From NCBI RefSeq assembly GCF_001641265.1, contig NW_020167524.1:62001-126000 (forward strand): DNA of 64,000 nucleotides, read 5' to 3'. The stretch comes from Pseudogymnoascus destructans. Lineage: Eukaryota; Ascomycota; Leotiomycetes; Thelebolales; Thelebolaceae. Numbering within the stretch: position 1 is the stretch's first letter; each line of letters opens with the position of its first letter. The notes under the pieces were generated by a model that was given only the letters and a program-made list of their open reading frames with translations, searched no databases and had not been told where the DNA came from. Shown piece by piece: positions 43,394 through 53,930 of the stretch. The position numbers and the translations under genes were made by a program.

Positions 43394-44561
43394 ATGTGCC
43401 GCTGGTTCGCATACATCTCTCCATCTGAGGAGTGTCTCCTCGAAGATGTCCTAATATGCATGATGCCCCTCCCCCATACTATCTTCCGCAACCACTAACA
43501 CCCCTCCAGCACCAGCCCACGCAATCTCCAAACAAGTCAACCACCACTACCTCCCCTTCCTCCTCTCCCACGACCCCAAAGTCCACGCCGGCACCACCAC
43601 CCAAGCCGAAGTAACCCAGCGCAACGCTCTCCTCAACGTCGACGGCTTCGGCATGTCCTGGTACACCCCCACTAAATCGCAATTCACCCCCTCCCCCCCC
43701 GGCCCCAGCAGCACCTCCGGCCCCATCTTGCACCCGGCAATCTACAAAATCACCCACCCAGCCCTGCACACCACAAGCTTCCAAACCATCTGCGCCGCCA
43801 CAGCAAGCACCTGCGTCATGGCCCACATCCGCGCGGCCTCCACCGGCGTCATCGCAGGGGTGAACACGCACCCCTTCGTCTTCGGTAGACACACTATCAT
43901 GCACAACGGGTATATCTCCTCCTACCCCGCCATTGCGCGGCAGATGGCCGGCCTAATGTCTGAGGAGGCGCATACACATATCACAGGACGCACCGACTCC
44001 GAAGCCCTCGCCGCGCTGTGCATGACGTACCTCACCTCCGGCGCTGGCCACGGGGCCGGGCAGGACGCGTGGGAGGCGGCGTATACACCTAAGGAAATTA
44101 TGGGGGCGCTGCAGAATACGATTAGTACGATTATCGAACTGCAGCGGACGCTGGGGGAAGAGGTGGAGCCGAACGACCTGAATGTCTGTGTATCAGACGG
44201 ACGGCAGCTAGTAGCATCTCGGTTCCGCAACCACGCGACGCAGCAGCCGCCGAGTCTGTATCACAGTGCATCAGCGGGTGTGACGCTGAATCGGAAGTAC
44301 CCCGATGAGGCGGATGGAGCCGGAGGGAGATGGGGGAAGGCGAAGGGAGAGATGGGGACGCATGGGCTTAAGGCGGAGGGGAGGAATCCGAGGGCGCATA
44401 AGGGGGTGCAGGAGCATGGACGCCATGTGATTGTGGCGAGTGAGCCGACGACGTATAAGAAGTGTGAGTGGGAGTTGATTGAGAAGAATCGGGCTATTGT
44501 CGTGGATGGGGAGGGGGGGGTGGAGTTTGTGGAGGTGACGTACCCGGGGCAGGAGGTGTAG
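43394..44561 (+). CDS. DUG3: Class II glutamine amidotransferase, glutathione degradation (DUG3)
   Basis: Dug3 works with the peptidase Dug2 to cleave glutathione in the gamma-glutamyl-cycle-independent pathway. The start MCRWFAYISPSEECLLEDVL exposes the catalytic Cys2 after Met removal. Exons 43394-43457 and 43510-44561 total 371 residues, near the usual size. The intron has a GC donor (GCATGA) and acceptor CAG, with a CACTAAC branch point; this choice gives SPAHAISKQVNHHYL, matching the family, and correct phase. Other blocks are VDGFGMSWYTP, CVMAHIRAAS and VNTHPFVFGRHTIMHNGYIS. The 3'UTR has been displaced: a hAT transposon begins 11 nt after the TAG. Codon use is extremely GC-biased compared with the transposon behind it. 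Confidence 0.94.
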
Positions 44562-44563
44562 GG

Positions 44564-47241
44564 GGAATGGTCAGTGTTCGGCAGATACTACCCAGGTAGT
44601 ATCTGGGTCCTCGCCAGGTAGCTGAGCGACTTTGCTCAGGTAAGGTAGGTATTTACAGATACTTTAGCAGGTAGTTGAGCCTCAATTCCGTATACAAAAA
44701 TGACGCTTTTGATATTTGAAATAGATAATGATATGTAACTAGAATATGTAACTAGAAAAGTGAAACTCGTGACAAATATAATAATAAAATAGACAGCCCC
44801 TATTCCTATTCTTCTGCCTCATCATCTGCATCATCACCGTCGCTGTCGGCATCTGGTAAATAACCCCAATTCCGTAAGCAAAGCAGATATCTAATTGTCG
44901 ATGGCGACAATCTATTCCTTTTCTTAGTAATGATATCGCTACCATTGCTAAATACCCGTTCTGATGGTGCTGATGTCGCAGGAATTGCAAGATGGTCTCG
45001 AGCAACTTGAGCAATTATTGGATATTGATATTGCTTTGCAGACCAATATTTGAGAATATCAGTATGCTCACCAGGCCGTGGTTCAAGCATCCATCGTTTC
45101 CATTCTGGTTCTTCAAATGATATACCCTCTGATGCAAATAAATCTTCATCAGAATCTGGTTCTTGCACTCTAGTATTTGCATTTCCTAATGCATCTGCAA
45201 GAGCTGTTTCACGTTCAATACGCTCTGTATCAAGATGATATTGCCGTGTCTTATATGTTCTACAAACATCTTCAAACTGTGCTCTTGCCCGTGTGATTCG
45301 TACATGATCTGTACTATCTGGATATATCTTTTTAAACACTGTATGGTTCATCCGTGGATCGCAAATTGTAGCTACAGCTGAGTGCTTACATTGCTGATTT
45401 GTTGCAAGAGTATAATACGCGTGAAGCTTTTGATAAGCTACTGTGCATGCAATACCAATTGCTGAGTGCTCGCCAACTTCTTGTTGCATCTTCTTAACTT
45501 TATTTATCATTTTAAGATAAAGTGGAATAGCAAAGTTAAGTGACGGATATGTATCACTTTGGAGCCGTCTTGATGGTTTGAGAAATATTAAGAACAGTCG
45601 TTCAAGATCTTTAATAACAGCCCAATCTCCTGTAGTTAATGCAATATCTTTCATACTAATATCAAGCTGTTGTGTTATGCATACTGCTGTGATTGGTATT
45701 TGGAGTTTTAATGCTGTATCAAGCATACGATGTGTTGAATTCCATCGTATTGGCATATCAAGTGATAGTTGCTGTGGTTTTAAACCTATAGCTTTGACTT
45801 GTCGTTGTAAAGCATCCTTCCATGCTCGTCGATTACGAAAGACATAGATATGTCTTCGTAGCTTTGCAAGAGCATTCATGACTTCCACATGACTATCTCT
45901 ACTAAATGGAATCCGAGCTGCACCTTGCTCACACCGGTATGTCTCTGTCTCTACATCTGGTTCTGCTTTTAAACTCGTAAGAGCGGCTTGAACTGCGAGA
46001 TTTATGATATGTGCAATACACCGGACATCGCCTTCTTTGACAGTAAATGTCCAAGGTTGTTGAGTTGATGTTGGGCGTTGCTAGCCAATTTCTCATATTC
46101 TGAGAGCATCACAGTATTTGATGATGCGTTGTCTCGGGTGCATGTAAAGATAGCGCCTGTAATAGCTATACTATCTGTTACAGCTGCTAATTGCTGAGCT
46201 AAGTATTCACCGCTATGAATAGGCTCTTGAAGATGTATCACATCAAGCAATTTTGATTTCTGCTGCCATTTATCATTAATCCAATGAGCGGTAACAGCAG
46301 CATACTCTGTATAGTTCCGTGCAGACCATGCATCTGTCGTTATGGATATCCGGCCTCCATGTATAATATGAGAATGGAGTTCAAGCTGTAGTATGCCTCG
46401 GTGATATGAGAATTGGCGTTGTAGTTCTCGGTGCAATGTTCTTGACGAAAGTGATAACACAGATGGACTTAAGAACCGTACTAATTGACGATATGAATAG
46501 CTTTCGATAATGCGTAAAGACAGGTTATTAGATACTATAAACGATAGCACTAACTCTCTATATTTGGCTGGATTGTTTGTTGGTCTTGATTCATGGGTCG
46601 CTGGTCTCCGAGGCTCAAAAAATGATGATGTGCTGCTAGATTGACTTGAAGGCGCTGTATTCTTGTGTTTAAGAGCATCATAGATTCCTTTATGCTTAAG
46701 ACTATAGTGTTTCCAAAGATTGCCAGTTGAAGCAGCAGCTTGAGCATGGGTTTGAGCTGCGGGCGAGTATCCGCAATTAGGCTGCATACAGCATACTTTG
46801 ATAGTTGGCGGGTTGCTCTCAAGTAGTATTCTTGAATATAGTTCCTTCGTGAACAGCAGCGACTGCGTTGGCGGTAGCATTTGGCTAGGCGGGTGTAGAC
46901 GGACAGGAATTGGATTTGATTGCTGAAAAGGGGTAAAAAGCCCTGGTAGGGCTGGCTCATCGTGAGGATTATAGCCATCAAGGTCCGTCGGCACGTCTGA
47001 CAACGGAGAGTCACTCATTTTCACGGCAATTATCACCATATCAAGCATGAAGACGAGTATTTCAACGTTAGCATTTGTGCGGCTTGGCTACACTTGGCAA
47101 TACTTGGCATGTATCTGGGTAAGTATCTGAAAATACCGGGATACTCAGGTATTTTGAGAATGAGCCCAGGTAGGTAATTACCCAGGTAATTACCTGAACA
47201 CCACAGGTAATCAGGTATCTGTGCCGCACACTGGGAATGGT
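44564..47241 (-). mobile_element. hAT DNA transposon with 8-bp TSD
   Basis: The element (44572-47233, 2662 bp) is flanked by perfect 8-bp duplications GGAATGGT at 44564-44571 and 47234-47241. Its ends match as short inverted repeats, CAGTGTTCGGC and CAGTGTGCGGC (one mismatch). Both subterminal regions are packed with CAGGTA motifs and palindromes, such as AGATACTACC/GGTAGTATCT at 44583-44604 and CAGGTAATTACCTG at 47183-47196. The single transposase gene is on the minus strand and has one frame break. It lies between the convergent genes DUG3 and the RdRP. Confidence 0.97.
44806..47048 (-). pseudogene. hAT transposase, one frameshift
   Basis: The frame starts at 47048. A BED-type zinc finger (CMQPNCGYSP, then TGNLWKHYSLKH) is followed by the catalytic core (ISITTDAWSARNYTEYAAVT, with the first Asp). 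The frame is lost near 46085-46040 by a shift equivalent to one missing base. The second frame continues directly with WTFTVKEGDVRC.AHIINLAV, the conserved region with the second catalytic Asp, then RWNSTHRML and the C-terminal hATC dimerisation domain (YPIIAQVARDHLAIPATSAP, SERVFSNGSDIITKKRNRL). Apart from this lesion the protein is complete, about 730 residues, so the copy is recent. It is inactive unless the frame break is a sequencing error or bypassed. Confidence 0.94.
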
Positions 47242-47474
47242 AGTCGGTGGTATTAGGGGTTATATTGAGGTCCTGTCTGGGAAGGACTGGTTGTACTTAC
47301 TGGAATTGTGAGTTCTTGGATATTTATTATTTGCAGATTACATAGATTAAAAACATCACCAAAGCAGTTGAACTAAATTCTTGGACCTATATAGAGAAGC
47401 ATGATTTGTATTCCCAACTACGTATTTCCCCATGAAACGGGCAGCAACCAGATGCAATAGGGCAAGATTACCAC

Positions 47475-50400
47475 CTAACAGGTCAATTTTAGCAATTGCT
47501 CTAGCGCACTTTCTTCGATATCGAGGGTAACTACTTCTCCATAGTCGCTCCCATCCTCGAACTCGTCAGCATCGTTGCTATCTTCTTGGATTTTGGCACT
47601 GGCTATGTCTACCAGAAGTTCCTCTGCGCCAGTCATACCACATTCAGCACCCAAGTCAGCCATATAGTGGCAATGGACGCCCAGGTTAGCCAAATCTTCT
47701 TGGATCTTGGCACTGACTATGTCTACCAGCAGTTCCTCTGCGCCAGCAATGCCGCATTCACCGCCCAGGTCAGCCAAATCTTCTTGGATCTTGGCACTGG
47801 ATGTGTCTACCAGCAATTCCTCTGTGCCAGTAATGCCACATTCAGCGCCCAAGTCAGCTAGATCGTGGTAATGGCCCCCCAGGTCAGCCAAATCTTCATA
47901 GTGCGAGTTTACGCGGCTACATCGAGAAGTATCTGGGATGCTGAGCAATTCTTCTTGCTGGTTATTTGCTTCGAGGAAGGTGGCGAGGAGATCCATGGAG
48001 GTTAAAGTAAGGCTGGGGGTTTCATCCAGGTCATATTTCAGCTGTAGTTCGTCTTGGACTTCGCTCACTGCATCTGGTATGTTGAGCAATTCCTCTTGCC
48101 GGTTATTTGCTTCGGGAAAGTTGGCGAGGAGATCCATGGAGGTCAGAGGAAGGCTGAGGGTTTCATCCAGGTCGTATTTCAACTGTGGTTCGCCTTGGAC
48201 TTGGCTCACTGCGTCTGGGATGTTACAGGGCGGGATAACTTCATCGCTGTCAGAATCGACAGCATCAGGCCGGAAGAGATCAAGCAGTTCACCGCGATGA
48301 GTGACTCCATCTGCAGTCTCAATATAGTCCTCATGATCATCTTCGTCTGATATCGCAAGGCGTGGTTTCTTAGCCCTCGCCTCGTTCCTCGTAACAAACG
48401 ACAAGCCAACATCTTCCAGAGTAGTTGGTTCGCTTCCCGTCGCGATTCTCCCAAGCACGGACTGGAATATCCACGGGAAGCTCATCAAGGGCATAGACTT
48501 CGGTTCCATCTTCCGCTTTGGAACATCTCTCCCACCAATCGTCTTCATCGTGCGGCACTCGTGAAGCGCAATAGCGAGTTCCTCGCAGGTGACTTGATAC
48601 ATAGCAGTGGCGAACGGTCCCAGAGCCTTGAAATCGCTTCCTCCAGCAGCTTCCACGCAGATTTCCTTGAACCGGGCTTTGAGGGTCGAGCTGATGATAC
48701 CCATCTCCTCTTGCACCTTGTAGTCTGACCCGACACGCGGCTTGGATAGGACGAAGGAGGTCCAGACCTCGAACTCGGTTTCGATGTCGTGTTGGGCCAT
48801 TATGCGGCGCATCGCTGTGTCGTACTGTGATTTAATCTGCCGTGCTAACTTTAGGATTGCTCTATCCTCTGGGTAGGCCCTCAAAATCCTCTTATCAAAG
48901 GGAGATTCATAGTGGGGAATAAAATCGACGCTCTCGACTTTGTCGTAGAGCTGCCCCAGGATTTTCTTGGAGACGTAAATCTGCTCCTTTGGCTTGTGTT
49001 TCTTCTCCATGAAATGGGGCCACTTTCGAGGTCGCAGATACTTGGGCATCTCGGCTGGAATACCGCTCTTCACGAAATCGACGGCCTTGGAATGCAAAGC
49101 GGCGAGTTCTAAGCCTGGAGTAGGTCAGTGTTTGTGTCTTTTAATAGTAGTACTCCACAAAGGGGGAGGGACTCACATTTTGGGTCTCTCACAGAGAAAT
49201 CAAGCTGATCAGAGAGTGCAAGGTGGGCATGGGCAATGGTTGGAAGGGTATCACTCTTCATATACTTGACGAAGAACGACATCACATCGTTAATCTCAAC
49301 CGGGCGATCTAACTTGACAGGCGGAGGTGCTGTGTAGTCCATAGGTTCTGCATTCCACTCTCGCGGGAGCAAATCCTGGTCCCAAATGACAAAGAAGTCA
49401 TCACCATCAAGATCCCCTCCAGAGCACATCCCAGGGACGTCTCTGTCTCCCAGCTGTGAGAATACCACTACATCGCGGAGATGGTGCAGAGCTGGAACGT
49501 CAACCGCCTGGACAACTCTGATGTCGCCGGGATGCAGCGAGGGATTACGCCCAACAAGGCAGAGACCTTCGATGATAACATTGTGCCGAGGATCCTTTCT
49601 GTCGGTGACTTGGAGGTAGATCTGTGGAAGCTTGTCTATATCTTCTGCTGTGATTGTACCTTTTCCGGCGTTGGTAGTTTTGCTGTGACCCCTAAGAGTC
49701 TGTGTTTCATCAGTGCATCCTAAGACGAATGCTCCCTTCTCAACAATAATCTTTGCTTTCTCCTTGAGAAGTTTGATGGACCACGACCTCCATAGGTGGA
49801 GGAGAGATAGGACAAATGGTTCTTTGGTACGCATGAAGCCGTCCAAGACCATGCTTGCAATCATCATCGTCATGTGGTTATCATCGACGTATCTTCCCAA
49901 GAGCTCCAGGGCCTTGTCTGGATCATTCATGGCGTCCATGTAATTTGAAAGTTGCTCATCAAGCATCCGATTGAAAACATGATCTTCAACCCCCAGCGCG
50001 GATAGAATTGTGATGGTCTGTCGATTCAAAGTCGCCACAGAATGGCTCGAGGTCCGAATAATCTCCAAACCCATATACTCTGCCGTGAATTTCGTCTGGC
50101 TCTTTCGGATATGGATTTCTTGTCCCTTGGCATCTGGAGATATTGCGAGGATCCCCTTGCAACCTCCCATACGAAACTGGACCACCGATGGTTCATGCAA
50201 GAGGTGGAGCTCTGTTGCAATCATTTTCATAAGAAACGGGGAAATCTTTCCAACCCCATCAGTGAAGTTGTATCCATTGCGTTCAACTTCTTGCAGCTCA
50301 AGAACCGTCATTCCGGTGTTACGAATCGCCCGAGTCGTCGAGAAGCAAAGCCCCAACCGGGCGGCATATTTCGCCACAACATTGATGTGATGGAACTTGC

Positions 50401-52243
50401 CCATCCAGTCTCTGATCTGGACACAGCTCAACCCATCTGTGGGGCAAAAGAAATAGGCGCCATTCTCCCGAAACTGGCTGTTTCCAAAGGCGAGAAACTC
50501 AAAATGACGGTCACCGATCCGGATGCCATTTTTCAGTGTCCGATAAACTCTGGTGAATAGCTGGTCGTTGCGGATTTTATCTGCGCATGCATTTATGCGT
50601 CCCTCAAACAACTCATCAGTGAACTGAACTCTGAGAAAGCGATCGCCGTGTGCAGAGAACTTCCGGATAACGCGGTTGGAGGTTTCCACAGTTGGGCTAC
50701 TGAAGTATATTGTTGTTGGGGTGACGGTGGCCTTCCTTGTGTAGGCACAATAGGTAGGGATTTTAGACTTGGGTGAGTGTGCCAACGCATCTGGATCCTT
50801 GAATATTGACATAACATCATAGATGCGCTTCCCCTGTTCTGAAATGTACTCGAGGATACAAGTGGCTCTTTCTTTATCGGTATCTACCAAACTTGCCAGT
50901 TCCTTGACAAACTCTGGGGTGATGTTATGCACTTCGAGTATATTGCGGGAGATGCAAACTTCAAGCTGGTACCTTACTTCGAATGGCAAAATGGTGCTTT
51001 TGTCGCTGTTTTCCATCAAATAGTGCATTTCATCCTCAGCTTCATCAGCATTCGGAGCATCGATCATCTCCCAAACCTTCGCCGGTGCATTGGGAATTGT
51101 GCTAAATGAGTCCAAATCCACAACATCGATGTTGAAATCCTGGAGGGCAGACTGTACGTCAGGGAACACTTTCGAGCTCTCATCGTTTTCGTCAAAAACA
51201 AAGAGGTATGTTGTCCAACGTCCGATATCGATCATAGGAGCAGCTTTGTTCAGACTAACAACCGCTTTTCTCACGGCCCCTGAATCTGCAACCACATCTG
51301 TTACCCTAAACCATGAATCAAACTCGCTCCAGACCAGGGATTGCTTGACGTGTGTCCTTTGTATGTTAAAATCCTTGAGATAGAATTGTGGCGGGCTTTC
51401 CAAGGTTAACAGTAGCCCCCACTTCTCATTATCCAACTTGACTCGATGCATCACTCTCAGTTGGCCGAATGGCACCTGGAACATATGCTTGATCCACTTC
51501 AAGCCCGGGTTGCTCGCCGTTTCGTTCTCGTAGTCGACATCAAAGATTGCAACGATTCTCCTCCGCATTAAATCAATCTTAAGCTTCATCTGGTTCCTCG
51601 AACGCGCCACCTCAGTCCTCTTCTTCATCATTTCCGTTTCCGAAAACATGATGCCAAAATTGAGTTCCCGAGGATACAAAGCGGTCACCTCCGGATACCA
51701 CTTCATCTTCCGAATAGGACTCTGGATCTCAAATGAGCGCTTCTTTCCTTCTGGGAATACTTTGACGGTATATTCGCTCATCTCGGGAGACTCCACGCGG
51801 ATGGTAATAGGATCGCGGGACCAAAAATCAGTATTTGGTGGTGGTGAAAATCGGATTCTGGCGCTGTCCTGGCGGACGCCCCTTGAATTCTCATGGAGTT
51901 CAATGAAGGCAATAGATCCCTCACGCTCGAAGTGATTAAAGAGATCCCAGGTCGTCACCGTTGGCGGGAGCTGAGAGACCCGCACAGTCAGCTCGGTCCA
52001 TTTCTGCCAGGGTTCCTTGGTCTTGAGTATGGGGCCGTCCAGTTTGGGACCGACTGGCTGTTGTTGCGTAGCGTTTGGAATGGGGTGCTGTGGCCTCCGA
52101 TTTTGATTCGCTCTCCAATCTGATTTTTGTATCCCGGCATAGTTTGGCTGATGATACCCGCCTCGCCGTGGAGGATTGCGCCCAGCTCGGGGAATGGGAG
52201 CGGGCCAGCTTTGCATCTCTGACCCCTCGGTGAATTCGGCCAT
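47475..52243 (-). CDS. RNA-dependent RNA polymerase (SAD-1/Rdp1 type)
   Basis: Cellular RdRPs make double-stranded RNA from single-stranded templates to feed Dicer in RNA silencing. Two exons (52243-49177, 49114-47475) give 1568 residues; ATG 52243 is the first ATG. An N-terminal RRM-like domain (VRVSQLPPTVTTWDLFNHFE) at about residues 85-160 is typical of SAD-1/Rdp1 proteins and absent from QDE-1. The catalytic core includes DGVGKISPF, VVQFRMGGCKGILA and the metal-binding CSGGDLDGDDFFVIWD at about residue 943. The intron splits the codon in RDPKCLELAALHSKAVDF, confirming the join. After the polymerase the last 270 residues are acidic tandem repeats (47-residue unit twice, then ELLVDIASAKIQEDLADLG units), an unusual extension. 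It lies convergent to DUG3 with a hAT element between. Confidence 0.95.
47586..47900 (-). repeat. Degenerate tandem repeats in RdRP C terminus
   Basis: Three to four copies of a unit encoding EELLVDIASAKIQEDLADLG plus a short HYxDLADLGAECGI linker, with a period of roughly 80-125 bp due to variable linkers. They are in frame with the RdRP and highly similar at DNA level (for example CTTCTTGGATCTTGGCACTG recurs), which indicates recent expansion. Confidence 0.85.
47943..48224 (-). repeat. 141-bp in-frame duplication in the RdRP gene
   Basis: GAGCAATTCTTCTTGC at 47943 recurs as GAGCAATTCCTCTTGCC at 48084, a period of 141 bp (47 codons) over two full copies, encoding NIPDAVSQVQGEPQLKYDLD-type units. 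No frame disruption is present. Confidence 0.93.
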
Positions 52244-52463
52244 GGTCACAACGAGTGACTAATCCAACCATTTATATGTTAGCAGATATCGAGTAAATGA
52301 CGGCAGGTGAAAATAACCTGTAGGTATGCGTCTGGTAACAATGGTGCAATATGACCCAAGACCAACTTCTCCGGGTTATGTCTTGAGGAGGCAACTAAAT
52401 TTGGAAACTTCTCAGAGTGGTTGAATTTGTCGTAATTATCGAGAGAATTGGAGTTAGAGGTTA
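52244..52463. promoter_or_regulatory. RdRP upstream region
   Basis: About 220 bp between the RdRP start and the tandem duplication. No distinct promoter element is recognised. Confidence 0.3.
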
Positions 52464-52800
52464 GATCTGTAGATTAATTGGTAAAATTTAATAATTTAAT
52501 GCTCGTAGCTGACGGCTAGAGAGATGAAGTCAAACTTCGGGGAAGGGGGATGGGGTGCTGTGGGAATCGACTGGTGATGTGAATGAATTTGGAGATCTTG
52601 AGATGGCGAGATAAGGGGAGTTGAAGGGGCGGATCTGTAGATTAATTGGTAAAATTTAAAATGTAATGCTCGTAGCTGACGGCTAGAGAGATCAAGTCAA
52701 ACTTCGGGGGAGGGGTGCTGCAGGAATCGAGGGCGTGTATGAAATTGGAAATTGGAGCTCTTTGGCGCTCAAGGATCCATAGATCTAGCGGAGACTGAGT
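52464..52800. repeat. 168-bp tandem duplication upstream of the RdRP
   Basis: GATCTGTAGATTAATTGGTA starts copies at 52464 and 52632. The first ~95 bp of each are nearly identical (including GCTCGTAGCTGACGGCTAGA) and the rest is diverged but alignable (GGTGCTGTGGGAATCGA / GGTGCTGCAGGAATCGA). It is non-coding as far as I can see. Confidence 0.9.
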
Positions 52801-52974
52801 GAATTGAAGTTGCAGCTTAGATGTATAAATATACTTCTTGGGGTCCTTCAAACGAAGCAAAGTCGTATGTTGTATGGAGGCTGGGTGTCAGAGCAATCCC
52901 CGGACCTCGTTTGTATTTCCGGCTGTGTTGAAGATGGCATGAAAGAGCATATAGCTTCTCACCGCGCTGAAGGT

Positions 52975-53124
52975 AGTTGACGGAAGGACAGAGATGGTTG
53001 AAGGAAGGACACAGGCAGTCGAAGGAAGGACAGAGATGGTTGAAGGAAGGACACAGGCAGTCGAAGGAAGGACACAAGTAGTTAAAGTAAGGACACAGGT
53101 AGTTGAAGGAAAGACACAGCTAAA
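52975..53124 (+). repeat. 21-bp minisatellite, about 7 copies
   Basis: Units of 21 bp beginning GAAGGAAGGACA alternate between ...CAGGCAGTC and ...GAGATGGTT endings. Because 21 is a multiple of three, a frame through the array encodes VEGRTQA-type 7-residue repeats (frame 52994-53416), but I find no further support for a gene. Confidence 0.9.
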
Positions 53125-53930
53125 CCCGCAAGGAGGCTACAGCTGGTGTATGGCAAAGAGGACGGCACTGGCAAGAAAGCGTAGGCGCGACAAGAGGTCA
53201 TATTGGTGTCAGCAGAATTCGACTAATGCTTCCAAGGAGGACCTCAGCTTCACCACTTCTCTTCATGGGAGAAATGGACAAAATCCAAGGGCGTATACTT
53301 GCGGAGTTCAGAAACGGGAATACGCGTTCAAGAGTACGGAGGAGAGGGTATGGAAAACTCTGGATGGCTTGAGAAATGGACTCCGTTTGCATGCGCCAGT
53401 ACAAGCACGCGGATAATGGCAGGAGGCATATGGCAAAAGCATATGGCAATCTTCACCAGCACGGCGTGCCTCAACCTGTGCAGTAGACAAACGGGAAATA
53501 AAAAGATAACTTTATTAGCGTGGCTGGAATCTCCAATTGAGGTAGTCGTTGTCGTGCGATGCTTCCGGTAAGAGCCTACTTCTTGTAGAATCACTGTCCC
53601 CAAGGATTCATTCATGATAGTACTCGCCCAGAATAAGTCTGAAAGTAGCATTTCTGTATCCTCAGAATACACATCTTCATTATGAGTTCACCGAAAAAGA
53701 GAATATTCTTCGCGCGGACGGCACCAATCCCCTTGGCTCCAGTCAGTGTGTCGGAGCGCATTAAGGAATCACCAAAATGGCCATCTTAAAAATGGCAAGT
53801 CCCGGCGTGGAAAGGAAGGGAGAGTTGTCTTCTCTACTTTAATTGTACTCTATCCCTCACTATAGAACCTTCAAAAAAATGCAAATGACAATAACCTCCT
53901 AAGATACCCATTCACACCTACCAGCCCAGC
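53125..53930. other. Intergenic, nothing recognised
   Basis: About 0.8 kb between the minisatellite and the D-lactate dehydrogenase stop codon. Open frames on both strands are short and without motifs. Confidence 0.5.

Noticed and set aside
52994..53416. 140-codon frame with VEGRTQA repeats
   Set aside because: Created by a 21-bp minisatellite; the non-repeat part has no motif and there is no conserved start context.
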